A stretch of DNA of 64,000 nt from Galeopsis tetrahit. Taxonomy: Eukaryota > Streptophyta > Magnoliopsida > Lamiales > Lamiaceae. Location: assembly GCA_963675135.1 (NCBI GenBank), contig OY776119.1, positions 39,555,198 through 39,619,197 of the forward strand. Reading direction: 5' to 3'. Within the stretch, counting starts at the first letter, position 1, and each line of letters starts with the position of its first letter. Made by a program: the position numbers and the translations under genes. Positions 46,155 through 57,511 of this stretch are shown piece after piece. The notes under the pieces are model-generated. The model ran no database searches and was not told the DNA's origin. It saw nothing but the letters and a program-made list of their open reading frames with translations.

Positions 46155-46273
46155 GGGTGCGATCATACCAGCACTAATGCACCGGATCCCATCAGAACTC
46201 CGAAGTTAAGCGTGCTTGGGCGAGAGTAGTACTAGGATGGGTGACCCCCTGGGAAGTCCTCGTGTTGCACCCC
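46155..46273 (+). rRNA. 5S: 5S rRNA gene, copy 93
   Basis: Matches the consensus. GACATTTTTC spacer. Confidence 0.97.
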
Positions 46274-46654
46274 TTTTTGCCTCGCTTTGACATTTTTCAT
46301 TATCAATTTTTTTTTTCCCCCCTCTTTTTCTTTTGACCTTCGAAAGGAGAATTATATTTTTCTTTTGCCCGACTCCCCTCTCGCACCTCACAAAAAGTTG
46401 GAGACGAGCGCGGGCCCACCAGGCAGTCGCGCCAGGACGGTTACGGTCGAAATCGATGTGCGTCATCGCGCGGGGTGCTAGAAATTCGTCCACAGAGGGA
46501 AATCCACGATGACCGAGGGGAAGGTCTCGAAAAGAGCCTCGCGTTGATATGCGGAGGCACGCGTAACTCAAAACGGGCCGAAAGTTAGACCCGTTTGAAT
46601 TTTGAGTGCGCGCCCTAGGTTGTGCATAAGTAAATTTATGAGCACAATCATGTC

Positions 46655-46773
46655 GGGTGCGATCATACCAGCACTAATGCACCGGATCCCATCAGAACTC
46701 CGAAGTTAAGCGTGGTTGGGCGAGAGTAGTACTAGGATGGGTGACCCCCTGGGAAGTCCTCGTGTTGCACCCC
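46655..46773 (+). rRNA. 5S: 5S rRNA gene, copy 94
   Basis: C61G. T10C5 tract and GTGCTAAAAATTC in the spacer. Confidence 0.97.
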
Positions 46774-47153
46774 TTTTTGCCTCGCTTTGACGTTTTTCAT
46801 TATCAATTTTTTTTTTCCCCCTCTTTTTCTTTTGACCTTCGAAAGGAGAATTATATTTTTCTTTTGCCCGACTCCCCTCTCGCACCTCACAAAAAGTTGG
46901 AGACGAGCGCGGGCCCACCAGGCAGTCGCGCCAGGACGGTTACGGTCGAAATCGATGTGCGTCATCGCGCGGGGTGCTAAAAATTCGTCCACAGAGGGAA
47001 ATCCACGATGACCGAGGGGAAGGTCTCGAAAAGAGCCTCGCGTTGATATGCGGAGGCACGCGTAACTCAAAACGGGCCGAAAGTTAGACCCGTTTGAATT
47101 TTGAGTGCGCGCCCTAGGTTGTGCATAAGTAAATTTATGAGCACAATCATGTC

Positions 47154-47272
47154 GGGTGCGATCATACCAGCACTAATGCACCGGATCCCATCAGAACTCC
47201 GAAGTTAAGCGTGCTTGGGCGAGAGTAGTACTAGGATGGGTGACCCCCTGGGAAGTCCTCGTGCTGCACCCC
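47154..47272 (+). rRNA. 5S: 5S rRNA gene, copy 95
   Basis: T111C, opposite A8 at the inner end of helix I, seen only here. T8C7 tract. Confidence 0.97.
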
Positions 47273-47652
47273 TTTTTGCCTCGCTTTGACGTTTTTCATT
47301 ATCAATTTTTTTTCCCCCCCTCTTTTTCTTTTGACCTTCGAAAGGAGAATTATATTTTTCTTTTGCCCGACTCCCCTCTCGCACCTCACAAAAAGTTGGA
47401 GACGAGCGCGGGCCCACCAGGCAGTCGCGCCAGGACGGTTACGGTCGAAATCGATGTGCGTCATCGCGCGGGGTGCTAGAAATTCGTCCACAGAGGGAAA
47501 TCCACGATGACCGAGGGGAAGGTCTCGAAAAGAGCCTCGCGTTGATATGCGGAGGCACGCGTAACTCAAAACGGGCCGAAAGTTAGACCCGTTTGAATTT
47601 TGAGTGCGCGCCCTAGGTTGTGCATAAGTAAATTTATGAGCACAATCATGTC

Positions 47653-47771
47653 GGGTGCGATCATACCAGCACTAATGCACCGGATCCCATCAGAACTCCG
47701 AAGTTAAGCGTGCTTGGGCGAGAGTAGTACTAGGATGGGTGACCCCCTGGGAAGTCCTCGTGTTGCACCCC
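47653..47771 (+). rRNA. 5S: 5S rRNA gene, copy 96
   Basis: Matches the consensus. Last GACATTTTTC spacer. Confidence 0.97.
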
Positions 47772-48152
47772 TTTTTGCCTCGCTTTGACATTTTTCATTA
47801 TCAATTTTTTTTTTCCCCCCTCTTTTTCTTTTGACCTTCGAAAGGAGAATTATATTTTTCTTTTGCCCGACTCCCCTCTCGCACCTCACAAAAAGTTGGA
47901 GACGAGCGCGGGCCCACCAGGCAGTCGCGCCAGGACGGTTACGGTCGAAATCGATGTGCGTCATCGCGCGGGGTGCTAGAAATTCGTCCACAGAGGGAAA
48001 TCCACGATGACCGAGGGGAAGGTCTCGAAAAGAGCCTCGCGTTGATATGCGGAGGCACGCGTAACTCAAAACGGGCCGAAAGTTAGACCCGTTTGAATTT
48101 TGAGTGCGCGCCCTAGGTTGTGCATAAGTAAATTTATGAGCACAATCATGTC

Positions 48153-48271
48153 GGGTGCGATCATACCAGCACTAATGCACCGGATCCCATCAGAACTCCG
48201 AAGTTAAGCGTGGTTGGGCGAGAGTAGTACTAGGATGGGTGACCCCCTGGGAAGTCCTCGTGTTGCACCCT
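48153..48271 (+). rRNA. 5S: 5S rRNA gene, copy 97
   Basis: C61G and C119T. Private GCCTCCCTTTG in the spacer. Confidence 0.97.
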
Positions 48272-48649
48272 TTTTTGCCTCCCTTTGACGTTTTTCATTA
48301 TCAATTTTTTTTCCCCCTCTTTTTCTTTTGACCTTCGAAAGGAGAATTATATTTTTCTTTTGCCCGACTCCCCTCTCGCACCTCACAAAAAGTTGGAGAC
48401 GAGCGCGGGCCCACCAGGCAGTCGCGCCAGGACGGTTACGGTCGAAATCGATGTGCGTCATCGCGCGGGGTGCTAGAAATTCGTCCACAGAGGGAAATCC
48501 ACGATGACCGAGGGGAAGGTCTCGAAAAGAGCCTCGCGTTGATATGCGGAGGCACGCGTAACTCAAAACGGGCCGAAAGTTAGACCCGTTTGAATTTTGA
48601 GTGCGCGCCCTAGGTTGTGCATAAGTAAATTTATGAGCACAATCATGTC

Positions 48650-48768
48650 GGGTGCGATCATACCAGCACTAATGCACCGGATCCCATCAGAACTCCGAAG
48701 TCAAGCGTGCTTGGGCGAGAGTAGTACTAGGATGGGTGACCCCCTGGGAAGTCCTCGTGTTGCACCCC
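48650..48768 (+). rRNA. 5S: 5S rRNA gene, copy 98
   Basis: T53C in the A box. Private CGATTACCG in the spacer. Confidence 0.97.
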
Positions 48769-49148
48769 TTTTTGCCTCGCTTTGACGTTTTTCATTATCA
48801 ATTTTTTTTTTCCCCCTCTTTTTCTTTTGACCTTCGAAAGGAGAATTATATTTTTCTTTTGCCCGACTCCCCTCTCGCACCTCACAAAAAGTTGGAGACG
48901 AGCGCGGGCCCACCAGGCAGTCGCGCCAGGACGGTTACGGTCGAAATCGATGTGCGTCATCGCGCGGGGTGCTAGAAATTCGTCCACAGAGGGAAATCCA
49001 CGATTACCGAGGGGAAGGTCTCGAAAAGAGCCTCGCGTTGATATGCGGAGGCACGCGTAACTCAAAACGGGCCGAAAGTTAGACCCGTTTGAATTTTGAG
49101 TGCGCGCCCTAGGTTGTGCATAAGTAAATTTATGAGCACAATCATGTC

Positions 49149-49267
49149 GGGTGCGATCATACCAGCACTAATGCACCGGATCCCATCAGAACTCCGAAGT
49201 TAAGCGTGCTTGGGCGAGAGTAGTACTAGGATGGATGACCCCCTGGGAAGTCCTCGTGTTGCACCCC
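49149..49267 (+). rRNA. 5S: 5S rRNA gene, copy 99
   Basis: G87A in the C box; first of eight such genes, all in the last 15 kb. GTGCTAAAAATTC in the spacer. Confidence 0.97.
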
Positions 49268-49648
49268 TTTTTGCCTCGCTTTGACGTTTTTCATTATCAA
49301 TTTTTTTTTTCCCCCCTCTTTTTCTTTTGACCTTCGAAAGGAGAATTATATTTTTCTTTTGCCCGACTCCCCTCTCGCACCTCACAAAAAGTTGGAGACG
49401 AGCGCGGGCCCACCAGGCAGTCGCGCCAGGACGGTTACGGTCGAAATCGATGTGCGTCATCGCGCGGGGTGCTAAAAATTCGTCCACAGAGGGAAATCCA
49501 CGATGACCGAGGGGAAGGTCTCGAAAAGAGCCTCGCGTTGATATGCGGAGGCACGCGTAACTCAAAACGGGCCGAAAGTTAGACCCGTTTGAATTTTGAG
49601 TGCGCGCCCTAGGTTGTGCATAAGTAAATTTATGAGCACAATCATGTC

Positions 49649-49767
49649 GGGTGCGATCATACCAGCACTAATGCACCGGATCCCATCAGAACTCCGAAGT
49701 TAAGCGTGCTTGGGCGAGAGTAGTACTAGGATGGATGACCCCCTGGGAAGTCCTCGTGTTGCACCCC
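49649..49767 (+). rRNA. 5S: 5S rRNA gene, copy 100
   Basis: G87A. Its spacer ends in the deletion that truncates copy 101. Confidence 0.97.
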
Positions 49768-50074
49768 TTTTTGCCTCGCTTTGACGTTTTTCATTATCAA
49801 TTTTTTTTTCCCCCCTCTTTTTCTTTTGACCTTCGAAAGGAGAATTATATTTTTCTTTTGCCCGACTCCCCTCTCGCACCTCACAAAAAGTTGGAGACGA
49901 GCGCGGGCCCACCAGGCAGTCGCGCCAGGACGGTTACGGTCGAAATCGATGTGCGTCATCGCGCGGGGTGCTAGAAATTCGTCCACAGAGGGAAATCCAC
50001 GATGACCGAGGGGAAGGTCTCGAAAAGAGCCTCGCGTTGATATGCGGAGGCACGCGTAACTCAAAACGGGCCGA

Positions 50075-50145
50075 AAGTTAAGCGTGCTTGGGCGAGAGTA
50101 GTACTAGGATGGGTGACCCCCTTGGAAGTCCTCGTGTTGCACCCT
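50075..50145 (+). pseudogene. 5S: 5S rRNA gene, copy 101, 5'-truncated by deletion
   Basis: Same junction as copy 17: spacer GGGCCGAAAGTTA fused to AGCGTGC of the gene. The first 48 bases, the 5' flank and half of the inverted repeat are lost. It also has G97T (C box) and C119T. The spacer has a private CAAATTTTTTT start of the T tract. The internal promoter is otherwise present, and a transcript started at the usual distance would begin near 50027 in spacer sequence. Confidence 0.95.
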
Positions 50146-50452
50146 TTTTTGCCTCGCTTTGACGTTTTTCATTATCAAATTTTTTTCCCCCCCTCTTTTT
50201 CTTTTGACCTTCGAAAGGAGAATTATATTTTTCTTTTGCCCGACTCCCCTCTCGCACCTCACAAAAAGTTGGAGACGAGCGCGGGCCCACCAGGCAGTCG
50301 CGCCAGGACGGTTACGGTCGAAATCGATGTGCGTCATCGCGCGGGGTGCTAGAAATTCGTCCACAGAGGGAAATCCACGATGACCGAGGGGAAGGTCTCG
50401 AAAAGAGCCTCGCGTTGATATGCGGAGGCACGCGTAACTCAAAACGGGCCGA

Positions 50453-50523
50453 AAGTTAAGCGTGCTTGGGCGAGAGTAGTACTAGGATGGGTGACCCCCT
50501 TGGAAGTCCTCGTGTTGCACCCT
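50453..50523 (+). pseudogene. 5S: 5S rRNA gene, copy 102, 5'-truncated, twin of copy 101
   Basis: Same deletion, same G97T and C119T, and same CAAATTTTTTT spacer as copy 101, at a distance of exactly 378 bp. The pair is a tandem duplication of the short unit. The unit after it has a complete inverted repeat and 5' flank again. A transcript started at the usual distance would begin near 50405. Confidence 0.95.
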
Positions 50524-50903
50524 TTTTTGCCTCGCTTTGACGTTTTTCATTATCAAATTTTTTTCCCCCCCTCTTTTTCTTTTGACCTTCGAAAGGAGAA
50601 TTATATTTTTCTTTTGCCCGACTCCCCTCTCGCACCTCACAAAAAGTTGGAGACGAGCGCGGGCCCACCAGGCAGTCGCGCCAGGACGGTTACGGTCGAA
50701 ATCGATGTGCGTCATCGCGCGGGGTGCTAGAAATTCGTCCACAGAGGGAAATCCACGATGACCGAGGGGAAGGTCTCGAAAAGAGCCTCGCGTTGATATG
50801 CGGAGGCACGCGTAACTCAAAACGGGCCGAAAGTTAGACCCGTTTGAATTTTGAGTGCGCGCCCTAGGTTGTGCATAAGTAAATTTATGAGCACAATCAT
50901 GTC

Positions 50904-51022
50904 GGGTGCGATCATACCAGCACTAATGCACCGGATCCCATCAGAACTCCGAAGTTAAGCGTGCTTGGGCGAGAGTAGTACTAGGATGGGTGACCCCCTG
51001 GGAAGTCCTCGTGTTGCACCCC
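50904..51022 (+). rRNA. 5S: 5S rRNA gene, copy 103
   Basis: Matches the consensus. The spacer has TTACGATCG and GCGCGAGGTGC. Confidence 0.97.
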
Positions 51023-51403
51023 TTTTTGCCTCGCTTTGACGTTTTTCATTATCAATTTTTTTTTTCCCCCCTCTTTTTCTTTTGACCTTCGAAAGGAGAA
51101 TTATATTTTTCTTTTGCCCGACTCCCCTCTCGCACCTCACAAAAAGTTGGAGACGAGCGCGGGCCCACCAGGCAGTCGCGCCAGGACGGTTACGATCGAA
51201 ATCGATGTGCGTCATCGCGCGAGGTGCTAGAAATTCGTCCACAGAGGGAAATCCACGATGACCGAGGGGAAGGTCTCGAAAAGAGCCTCGCGTTGATATG
51301 CGGAGGCACGCGTAACTCAAAACGGGCCGAAAGTTAGACCCGTTTGAATTTTGAGTGCGCGCCCTAGGTTGTGCATAAGTAAATTTATGAGCACAATCAT
51401 GTC

Positions 51404-51522
51404 GGGTGCGATCATACCAGCACTAATGCACCGGATCCCATCAGAACTCCGAAGTTAAGCGTGCTTGGGCGAGAGTAGTACTAGGATGGGTGACCCCCTG
51501 GGAAGTCCTCGTGTTGCACCCC
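51404..51522 (+). rRNA. 5S: 5S rRNA gene, copy 104
   Basis: Matches the consensus. The spacer has TTACGATCG and a private GCACGTGTAAC. Confidence 0.97.
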
Positions 51523-51901
51523 TTTTTGCCTCGCTTTGACGTTTTTCATTATCAATTTTTTTTCCCCCCTCTTTTTCTTTTGACCTTCGAAAGGAGAATT
51601 ATATTTTTCTTTTGCCCGACTCCCCTCTCGCACCTCACAAAAAGTTGGAGACGAGCGCGGGCCCACCAGGCAGTCGCGCCAGGACGGTTACGATCGAAAT
51701 CGATGTGCGTCATCGCGCGGGGTGCTAGAAATTCGTCCACAGAGGGAAATCCACGATGACCGAGGGGAAGGTCTCGAAAAGAGCCTCGCGTTGATATGCG
51801 GAGGCACGTGTAACTCAAAACGGGCCGAAAGTTAGACCCGTTTGAATTTTGAGTGCGCGCCCTAGGTTGTGCATAAGTAAATTTATGAGCACAATCATGT
51901 C

Positions 51902-52020
51902 GGGTGCGATCATACCAGCACTTATGCAACGGATCCCATCAGAACTCCGAAGTTAAGCGTGCTTGGGCGAGAGTAGTACTAGGATGGGTGACCCCCTGGG
52001 AAGTCCTCGTGTTGCACCCC
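51902..52020 (+). rRNA. 5S: 5S rRNA gene, copy 105
   Basis: A22T and C28A, in the 5' part of the gene outside the promoter boxes. Confidence 0.97.
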
Positions 52021-52400
52021 TTTTTGCCTCGCTTTGACGTTTTTCATTATCAATTTTTTTTTCCCCCCTCTTTTTCTTTTGACCTTCGAAAGGAGAATTA
52101 TATTTTTCTTTTGCCCGACTCCCCTCTCGCACCTCACAAAAAGTTGGAGACGAGCGCGGGCCCACCAGGCAGTCGCGCCAGGACGGTTACGGTCGAAATC
52201 GATGTGCGTCATCGCGCGGGGTGCTAGAAATTCGTCCACAGAGGGAAATCCACGATGACCGAGGGGAAGGTCTCGAAAAGAGCCTCGCGTTGATATGCGG
52301 AGGCACGCGTAACTCAAAACGGGCCGAAAGTTAGACCCGTTTGAATTTTGAGTGCGCGCCCTAGGTTGTGCATAAGTAAATTTATGAGCACAATCATGTC

Positions 52401-52519
52401 GGGTGCGATCATACCAGCACTAATGCAACGGATCCCATCAGAACTCCGAAGTTAAGCGTGCTTGGGCGAGAGTAGTACTAGGATGGATGACCCCCTGGGA
52501 AGTCCTCGTGTTGCACCCC
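52401..52519 (+). rRNA. 5S: 5S rRNA gene, copy 106
   Basis: C28A and G87A. It joins the C28A of copy 105 with the G87A of copies 110 and 116, which lack C28A, so it looks recombinant. GGCCAACC and GTGCTATAAATTC in the spacer. Confidence 0.97.
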
Positions 52520-52900
52520 TTTTTGCCTCGCTTTGACGTTTTTCATTATCAATTTTTTTTTTCCCCCCTCTTTTTCTTTTGACCTTCGAAAGGAGAATTA
52601 TATTTTTCTTTTGCCCGACTCCCCTCTCGCACCTCACAAAAAGTTGGAGACGAGCGCGGGCCAACCAGGCAGTCGCGCCAGGACGGTTACGGTCGAAATC
52701 GATGTGCGTCATCGCGCGGGGTGCTATAAATTCGTCCACAGAGGGAAATCCACGATGACCGAGGGGAAGGTCTCGAAAAGAGCCTCGCGTTGATATGCGG
52801 AGGCACGCGTAACTCAAAACGGGCCGAAAGTTAGACCCGTTTGAATTTTGAGTGCGCGCCCTAGGTTGTGCATAAGTAAATTTATGAGCACAATCATGTC

Positions 52901-53019
52901 GGGTGCGATCATACCAGCACTAATGCACCGGATCCCATCAGAACTCCGAAGTTAAGCGTGCTTGGGCGAGAGTAGTACTAGGATGGGTGACCCCCTGGGA
53001 AGTTCTCGTGTTGCACCCC
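52901..53019 (+). rRNA. 5S: 5S rRNA gene, copy 107
   Basis: C104T. Confidence 0.97.
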
Positions 53020-53400
53020 TTTTTGCCTCGCTTTGACGTTTTTCATTATCAATTTTTTTTTTCCCCCCTCTTTTTCTTTTGACCTTCGAAAGGAGAATTA
53101 TATTTTTCTTTTGCCCGACTCCCCTCTCGCACCTCACAAAAAGTTGGAGACGAGCGCGGGCCCACCAGGCAGTCGCGCCAGGACGGTTACGGTCGAAATC
53201 GATGTGCGTCATCGCGCGGGGTGCTAGAAATTCGTCCACAGAGGGAAATCCACGATGACCGAGGGGAAGGTCTCGAAAAGAGCCTCGCGTTGATATGCGG
53301 AGGCACGCGTAACTCAAAACGGGCCGAAAGTTAGACCCGTTTGAATTTTGAGTGCGCGCCCTAGGTTGTGCATAAGTAAATTTATGAGCACAATCATGTC

Positions 53401-53519
53401 GGGTGCGATCATACCAGCACTAATGCACCGGATCCCATCAGAACTCCGAAGTTAAGCGTGCTTGGGCGAGAGTAGTACTAGGATGGGTGACCCCCTGGGA
53501 AGTCCTCGTGTTGCACCCC
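53401..53519 (+). rRNA. 5S: 5S rRNA gene, copy 108
   Basis: Matches the consensus. The spacer has TTACGATCG, AAGGACTCG and GGGCTGAAAG. Confidence 0.97.
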
Positions 53520-53898
53520 TTTTTGCCTCGCTTTGACGTTTTTCATTATCAATTTTTTTTCCCCCCTCTTTTTCTTTTGACCTTCGAAAGGAGAATTATA
53601 TTTTTCTTTTGCCCGACTCCCCTCTCGCACCTCACAAAAAGTTGGAGACGAGCGCGGGCCCACCAGGCAGTCGCGCCAGGACGGTTACGATCGAAATCGA
53701 TGTGCGTCATCGCGCGGGGTGCTAGAAATTCGTCCACAGAGGGAAATCCACGATGACCGAGGGGAAGGACTCGAAAAGAGCCTCGCGTTGATATGCGGAG
53801 GCACGCGTAACTCAAAACGGGCTGAAAGTTAGACCCGTTTGAATTTTGAGTGCGCGCCCTAGGTTGTGCATAAGTAAATTTATGAGCACAATCATGTC

Positions 53899-54017
53899 GG
53901 GTGCGATCATACCAGCACTTATGCAACGGATCCCATCAGAACTCCGAAGTTAAGCGTGCTTGGGCGAGAGTAGTACTAGGATGGGTGACCCCCTGGGAAG
54001 TCCTCGTGTTGCACCCC
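53899..54017 (+). rRNA. 5S: 5S rRNA gene, copy 109
   Basis: A22T and C28A. GCCTCGTTTTGAC follows the terminator. Confidence 0.97.
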
Positions 54018-54397
54018 TTTTTGCCTCGTTTTGACGTTTTTCATTATCAATTTTTTTTTCCCCCCTCTTTTTCTTTTGACCTTCGAAAGGAGAATTATAT
54101 TTTTCTTTTGCCCGACTCCCCTCTCGCACCTCACAAAAAGTTGGAGACGAGCGCGGGCCCACCAGGCAGTCGCGCCAGGACGGTTACGGTCGAAATCGAT
54201 GTGCGTCATCGCGCGGGGTGCTAGAAATTCGTCCACAGAGGGAAATCCACGATGACCGAGGGGAAGGTCTCGAAAAGAGCCTCGCGTTGATATGCGGAGG
54301 CACGCGTAACTCAAAACGGGCCGAAAGTTAGACCCGTTTGAATTTTGAGTGCGCGCCCTAGGTTGTGCATAAGTAAATTTATGAGCACAATCATGTC

Positions 54398-54516
54398 GGG
54401 TGCGATCATACCAGCACTAATGCACCGGATCCCATCAGAACTCCGAAGTTAAGCGTGCTTGGGCGAGAGTAGTACTAGGATGGATGACCCCCTGGGAAGT
54501 CCTCGTGTTGCACCCC
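54398..54516 (+). rRNA. 5S: 5S rRNA gene, copy 110
   Basis: G87A. GGCCAACC in the spacer. Confidence 0.97.
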
Positions 54517-54895
54517 TTTTTGCCTCGCTTTGACGTTTTTCATTATCAATTTTTTTTCCCCCCTCTTTTTCTTTTGACCTTCGAAAGGAGAATTATATTT
54601 TTCTTTTGCCCGACTCCCCTCTCGCACCTCACAAAAAGTTGGAGACGAGCGCGGGCCAACCAGGCAGTCGCGCCAGGACGGTTACGGTCGAAATCGATGT
54701 GCGTCATCGCGCGGGGTGCTAGAAATTCGTCCACAGAGGGAAATCCACGATGACCGAGGGGAAGGTCTCGAAAAGAGCCTCGCGTTGATATGCGGAGGCA
54801 CGCGTAACTCAAAACGGGCCGAAAGTTAGACCCGTTTGAATTTTGAGTGCGCGCCCTAGGTTGTGCATAAGTAAATTTATGAGCACAATCATGTC

Positions 54896-55014
54896 GGGTG
54901 CGATCATACCAGCACTAATGCACCGGATCCCATCAGAACTCCGAAGTTAAGCGTGCTTGGGCGAGAGTAGTACTAGGATGGGTGACCCCCTGGGAAGTTC
55001 TCGTGTTGCACCCC
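54896..55014 (+). rRNA. 5S: 5S rRNA gene, copy 111
   Basis: C104T. Confidence 0.97.
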
Positions 55015-55394
55015 TTTTTGCCTCGCTTTGACGTTTTTCATTATCAATTTTTTTTTCCCCCCTCTTTTTCTTTTGACCTTCGAAAGGAGAATTATATTTT
55101 TCTTTTGCCCGACTCCCCTCTCGCACCTCACAAAAAGTTGGAGACGAGCGCGGGCCCACCAGGCAGTCGCGCCAGGACGGTTACGGTCGAAATCGATGTG
55201 CGTCATCGCGCGGGGTGCTAGAAATTCGTCCACAGAGGGAAATCCACGATGACCGAGGGGAAGGTCTCGAAAAGAGCCTCGCGTTGATATGCGGAGGCAC
55301 GCGTAACTCAAAACGGGCCGAAAGTTAGACCCGTTTGAATTTTGAGTGCGCGCCCTAGGTTGTGCATAAGTAAATTTATGAGCACAATCATGTC

Positions 55395-55513
55395 GGGTGC
55401 GATCATACCAGCACTAATGCACCGGATCCCATCAGAACTCCGAAGTTAAGCGTGCTTGGGCGAGAGTAGTACTAGGATGGGTGACCCCCTGGGAAGTCCT
55501 CGTGTTGCACCCC
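55395..55513 (+). rRNA. 5S: 5S rRNA gene, copy 112
   Basis: Matches the consensus. TTACGATCG in the spacer. Confidence 0.97.
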
Positions 55514-55894
55514 TTTTTGCCTCGCTTTGACGTTTTTCATTATCAATTTTTTTTTTCCCCCCTCTTTTTCTTTTGACCTTCGAAAGGAGAATTATATTTT
55601 TCTTTTGCCCGACTCCCCTCTCGCACCTCACAAAAAGTTGGAGACGAGCGCGGGCCCACCAGGCAGTCGCGCCAGGACGGTTACGATCGAAATCGATGTG
55701 CGTCATCGCGCGGGGTGCTAGAAATTCGTCCACAGAGGGAAATCCACGATGACCGAGGGGAAGGTCTCGAAAAGAGCCTCGCGTTGATATGCGGAGGCAC
55801 GCGTAACTCAAAACGGGCCGAAAGTTAGACCCGTTTGAATTTTGAGTGCGCGCCCTAGGTTGTGCATAAGTAAATTTATGAGCACAATCATGTC

Positions 55895-56013
55895 GGGTGC
55901 GATCATACCAGCACTAATGCACCGGATCCCATCAGAACTCCGAAGTTAAGCGTGCTTGGGCGAGAGTAGTACTAGGATGGGTGACCCCCTGGGAAGTTCT
56001 CGTGTTGCACCCC
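55895..56013 (+). rRNA. 5S: 5S rRNA gene, copy 113
   Basis: C104T. First gene of the two-unit duplicate of 111-112. Confidence 0.97.
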
Positions 56014-56393
56014 TTTTTGCCTCGCTTTGACGTTTTTCATTATCAATTTTTTTTTCCCCCCTCTTTTTCTTTTGACCTTCGAAAGGAGAATTATATTTTT
56101 CTTTTGCCCGACTCCCCTCTCGCACCTCACAAAAAGTTGGAGACGAGCGCGGGCCCACCAGGCAGTCGCGCCAGGACGGTTACGGTCGAAATCGATGTGC
56201 GTCATCGCGCGGGGTGCTAGAAATTCGTCCACAGAGGGAAATCCACGATGACCGAGGGGAAGGTCTCGAAAAGAGCCTCGCGTTGATATGCGGAGGCACG
56301 CGTAACTCAAAACGGGCCGAAAGTTAGACCCGTTTGAATTTTGAGTGCGCGCCCTAGGTTGTGCATAAGTAAATTTATGAGCACAATCATGTC

Positions 56394-56512
56394 GGGTGCG
56401 ATCATACCAGCACTAATGCACCGGATCCCATCAGAACTCCGAAGTTAAGCGTGCTTGGGCGAGAGTAGTACTAGGATGGGTGACCCCCTGGGAAGTCCTC
56501 GTGTTGCACCCC
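56394..56512 (+). rRNA. 5S: 5S rRNA gene, copy 114
   Basis: Matches the consensus. TTACGATCG and AAGGACTCG in the spacer. Confidence 0.97.
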
Positions 56513-56893
56513 TTTTTGCCTCGCTTTGACGTTTTTCATTATCAATTTTTTTTTTCCCCCCTCTTTTTCTTTTGACCTTCGAAAGGAGAATTATATTTTT
56601 CTTTTGCCCGACTCCCCTCTCGCACCTCACAAAAAGTTGGAGACGAGCGCGGGCCCACCAGGCAGTCGCGCCAGGACGGTTACGATCGAAATCGATGTGC
56701 GTCATCGCGCGGGGTGCTAGAAATTCGTCCACAGAGGGAAATCCACGATGACCGAGGGGAAGGACTCGAAAAGAGCCTCGCGTTGATATGCGGAGGCACG
56801 CGTAACTCAAAACGGGCCGAAAGTTAGACCCGTTTGAATTTTGAGTGCGCGCCCTAGGTTGTGCATAAGTAAATTTATGAGCACAATCATGTC

Positions 56894-57012
56894 GGGTGCG
56901 ATCATACCAGCACTTATGCAACGGATCCCATCAGAACTCCGAAGTTAAGCGTGCTTGGGCGAGAGTAGTACTAGGATGGGTGACCCCCTGGGAAGTCCTC
57001 GTGTTGCACCCC
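56894..57012 (+). rRNA. 5S: 5S rRNA gene, copy 115
   Basis: A22T and C28A, as copies 105 and 109. Confidence 0.97.
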
Positions 57013-57392
57013 TTTTTGCCTCGTTTTGACGTTTTTCATTATCAATTTTTTTTTCCCCCCTCTTTTTCTTTTGACCTTCGAAAGGAGAATTATATTTTTC
57101 TTTTGCCCGACTCCCCTCTCGCACCTCACAAAAAGTTGGAGACGAGCGCGGGCCCACCAGGCAGTCGCGCCAGGACGGTTACGGTCGAAATCGATGTGCG
57201 TCATCGCGCGGGGTGCTAGAAATTCGTCCACAGAGGGAAATCCACGATGACCGAGGGGAAGGTCTCGAAAAGAGCCTCGCGTTGATATGCGGAGGCACGC
57301 GTAACTCAAAACGGGCCGAAAGTTAGACCCGTTTGAATTTTGAGTGCGCGCCCTAGGTTGTGCATAAGTAAATTTATGAGCACAATCATGTC

Positions 57393-57511
57393 GGGTGCGA
57401 TCATACCAGCACTAATGCACCGGATCCCATCAGAACTCCGAAGTTAAGCGTGCTTGGGCGAGAGTAGTACTAGGATGGATGACCCCCTGGGAAGTCCTCG
57501 TGTTGCACCCC
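57393..57511 (+). rRNA. 5S: 5S rRNA gene, copy 116
   Basis: G87A. GGCCAACC in the spacer. Confidence 0.97.

Larger units (their letters stand above)
37670..47153 (+). repeat. Higher-order duplication with a ten-unit period (about 4990 bp)
   Basis: Genes 76-84 return as genes 86-94 at an offset of 4990-4991 bp. The order of spacer marks is the same in both: GGACAGTT (76 and 80; 86 and 90), GACATTTTTC (79 and 83; 89 and 93), T8C7 tracts (78 and 82-type; 88 and 92), then C61G with a T10C5 tract (84; 94). Inside each block is a four-unit sub-period, for example 76-79 and 80-83. Copies 85 and 95 differ, so the likeness ends at copy 84 / copy 94. Confidence 0.88.
45656..48649 (+). repeat. Higher-order duplication of three units (about 1498 bp)
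   Basis: Genes 92-94 (45656-47153) return as 95-97 (47154-48649) at a constant offset of 1498 bp: seven-C spacer, then GACATTTTTC spacer, then C61G gene with a five-C tract. It lies on the right end of the ten-unit duplication, so it came later or extends it. Confidence 0.87.

Noticed and set aside
51902..57219. Longer + strand frames starting inside copies 105, 109 and 115
   Set aside because: They exist only because A22T removes a stop codon inside the 5S gene. They read through the rRNA and the T tract and are not genes.
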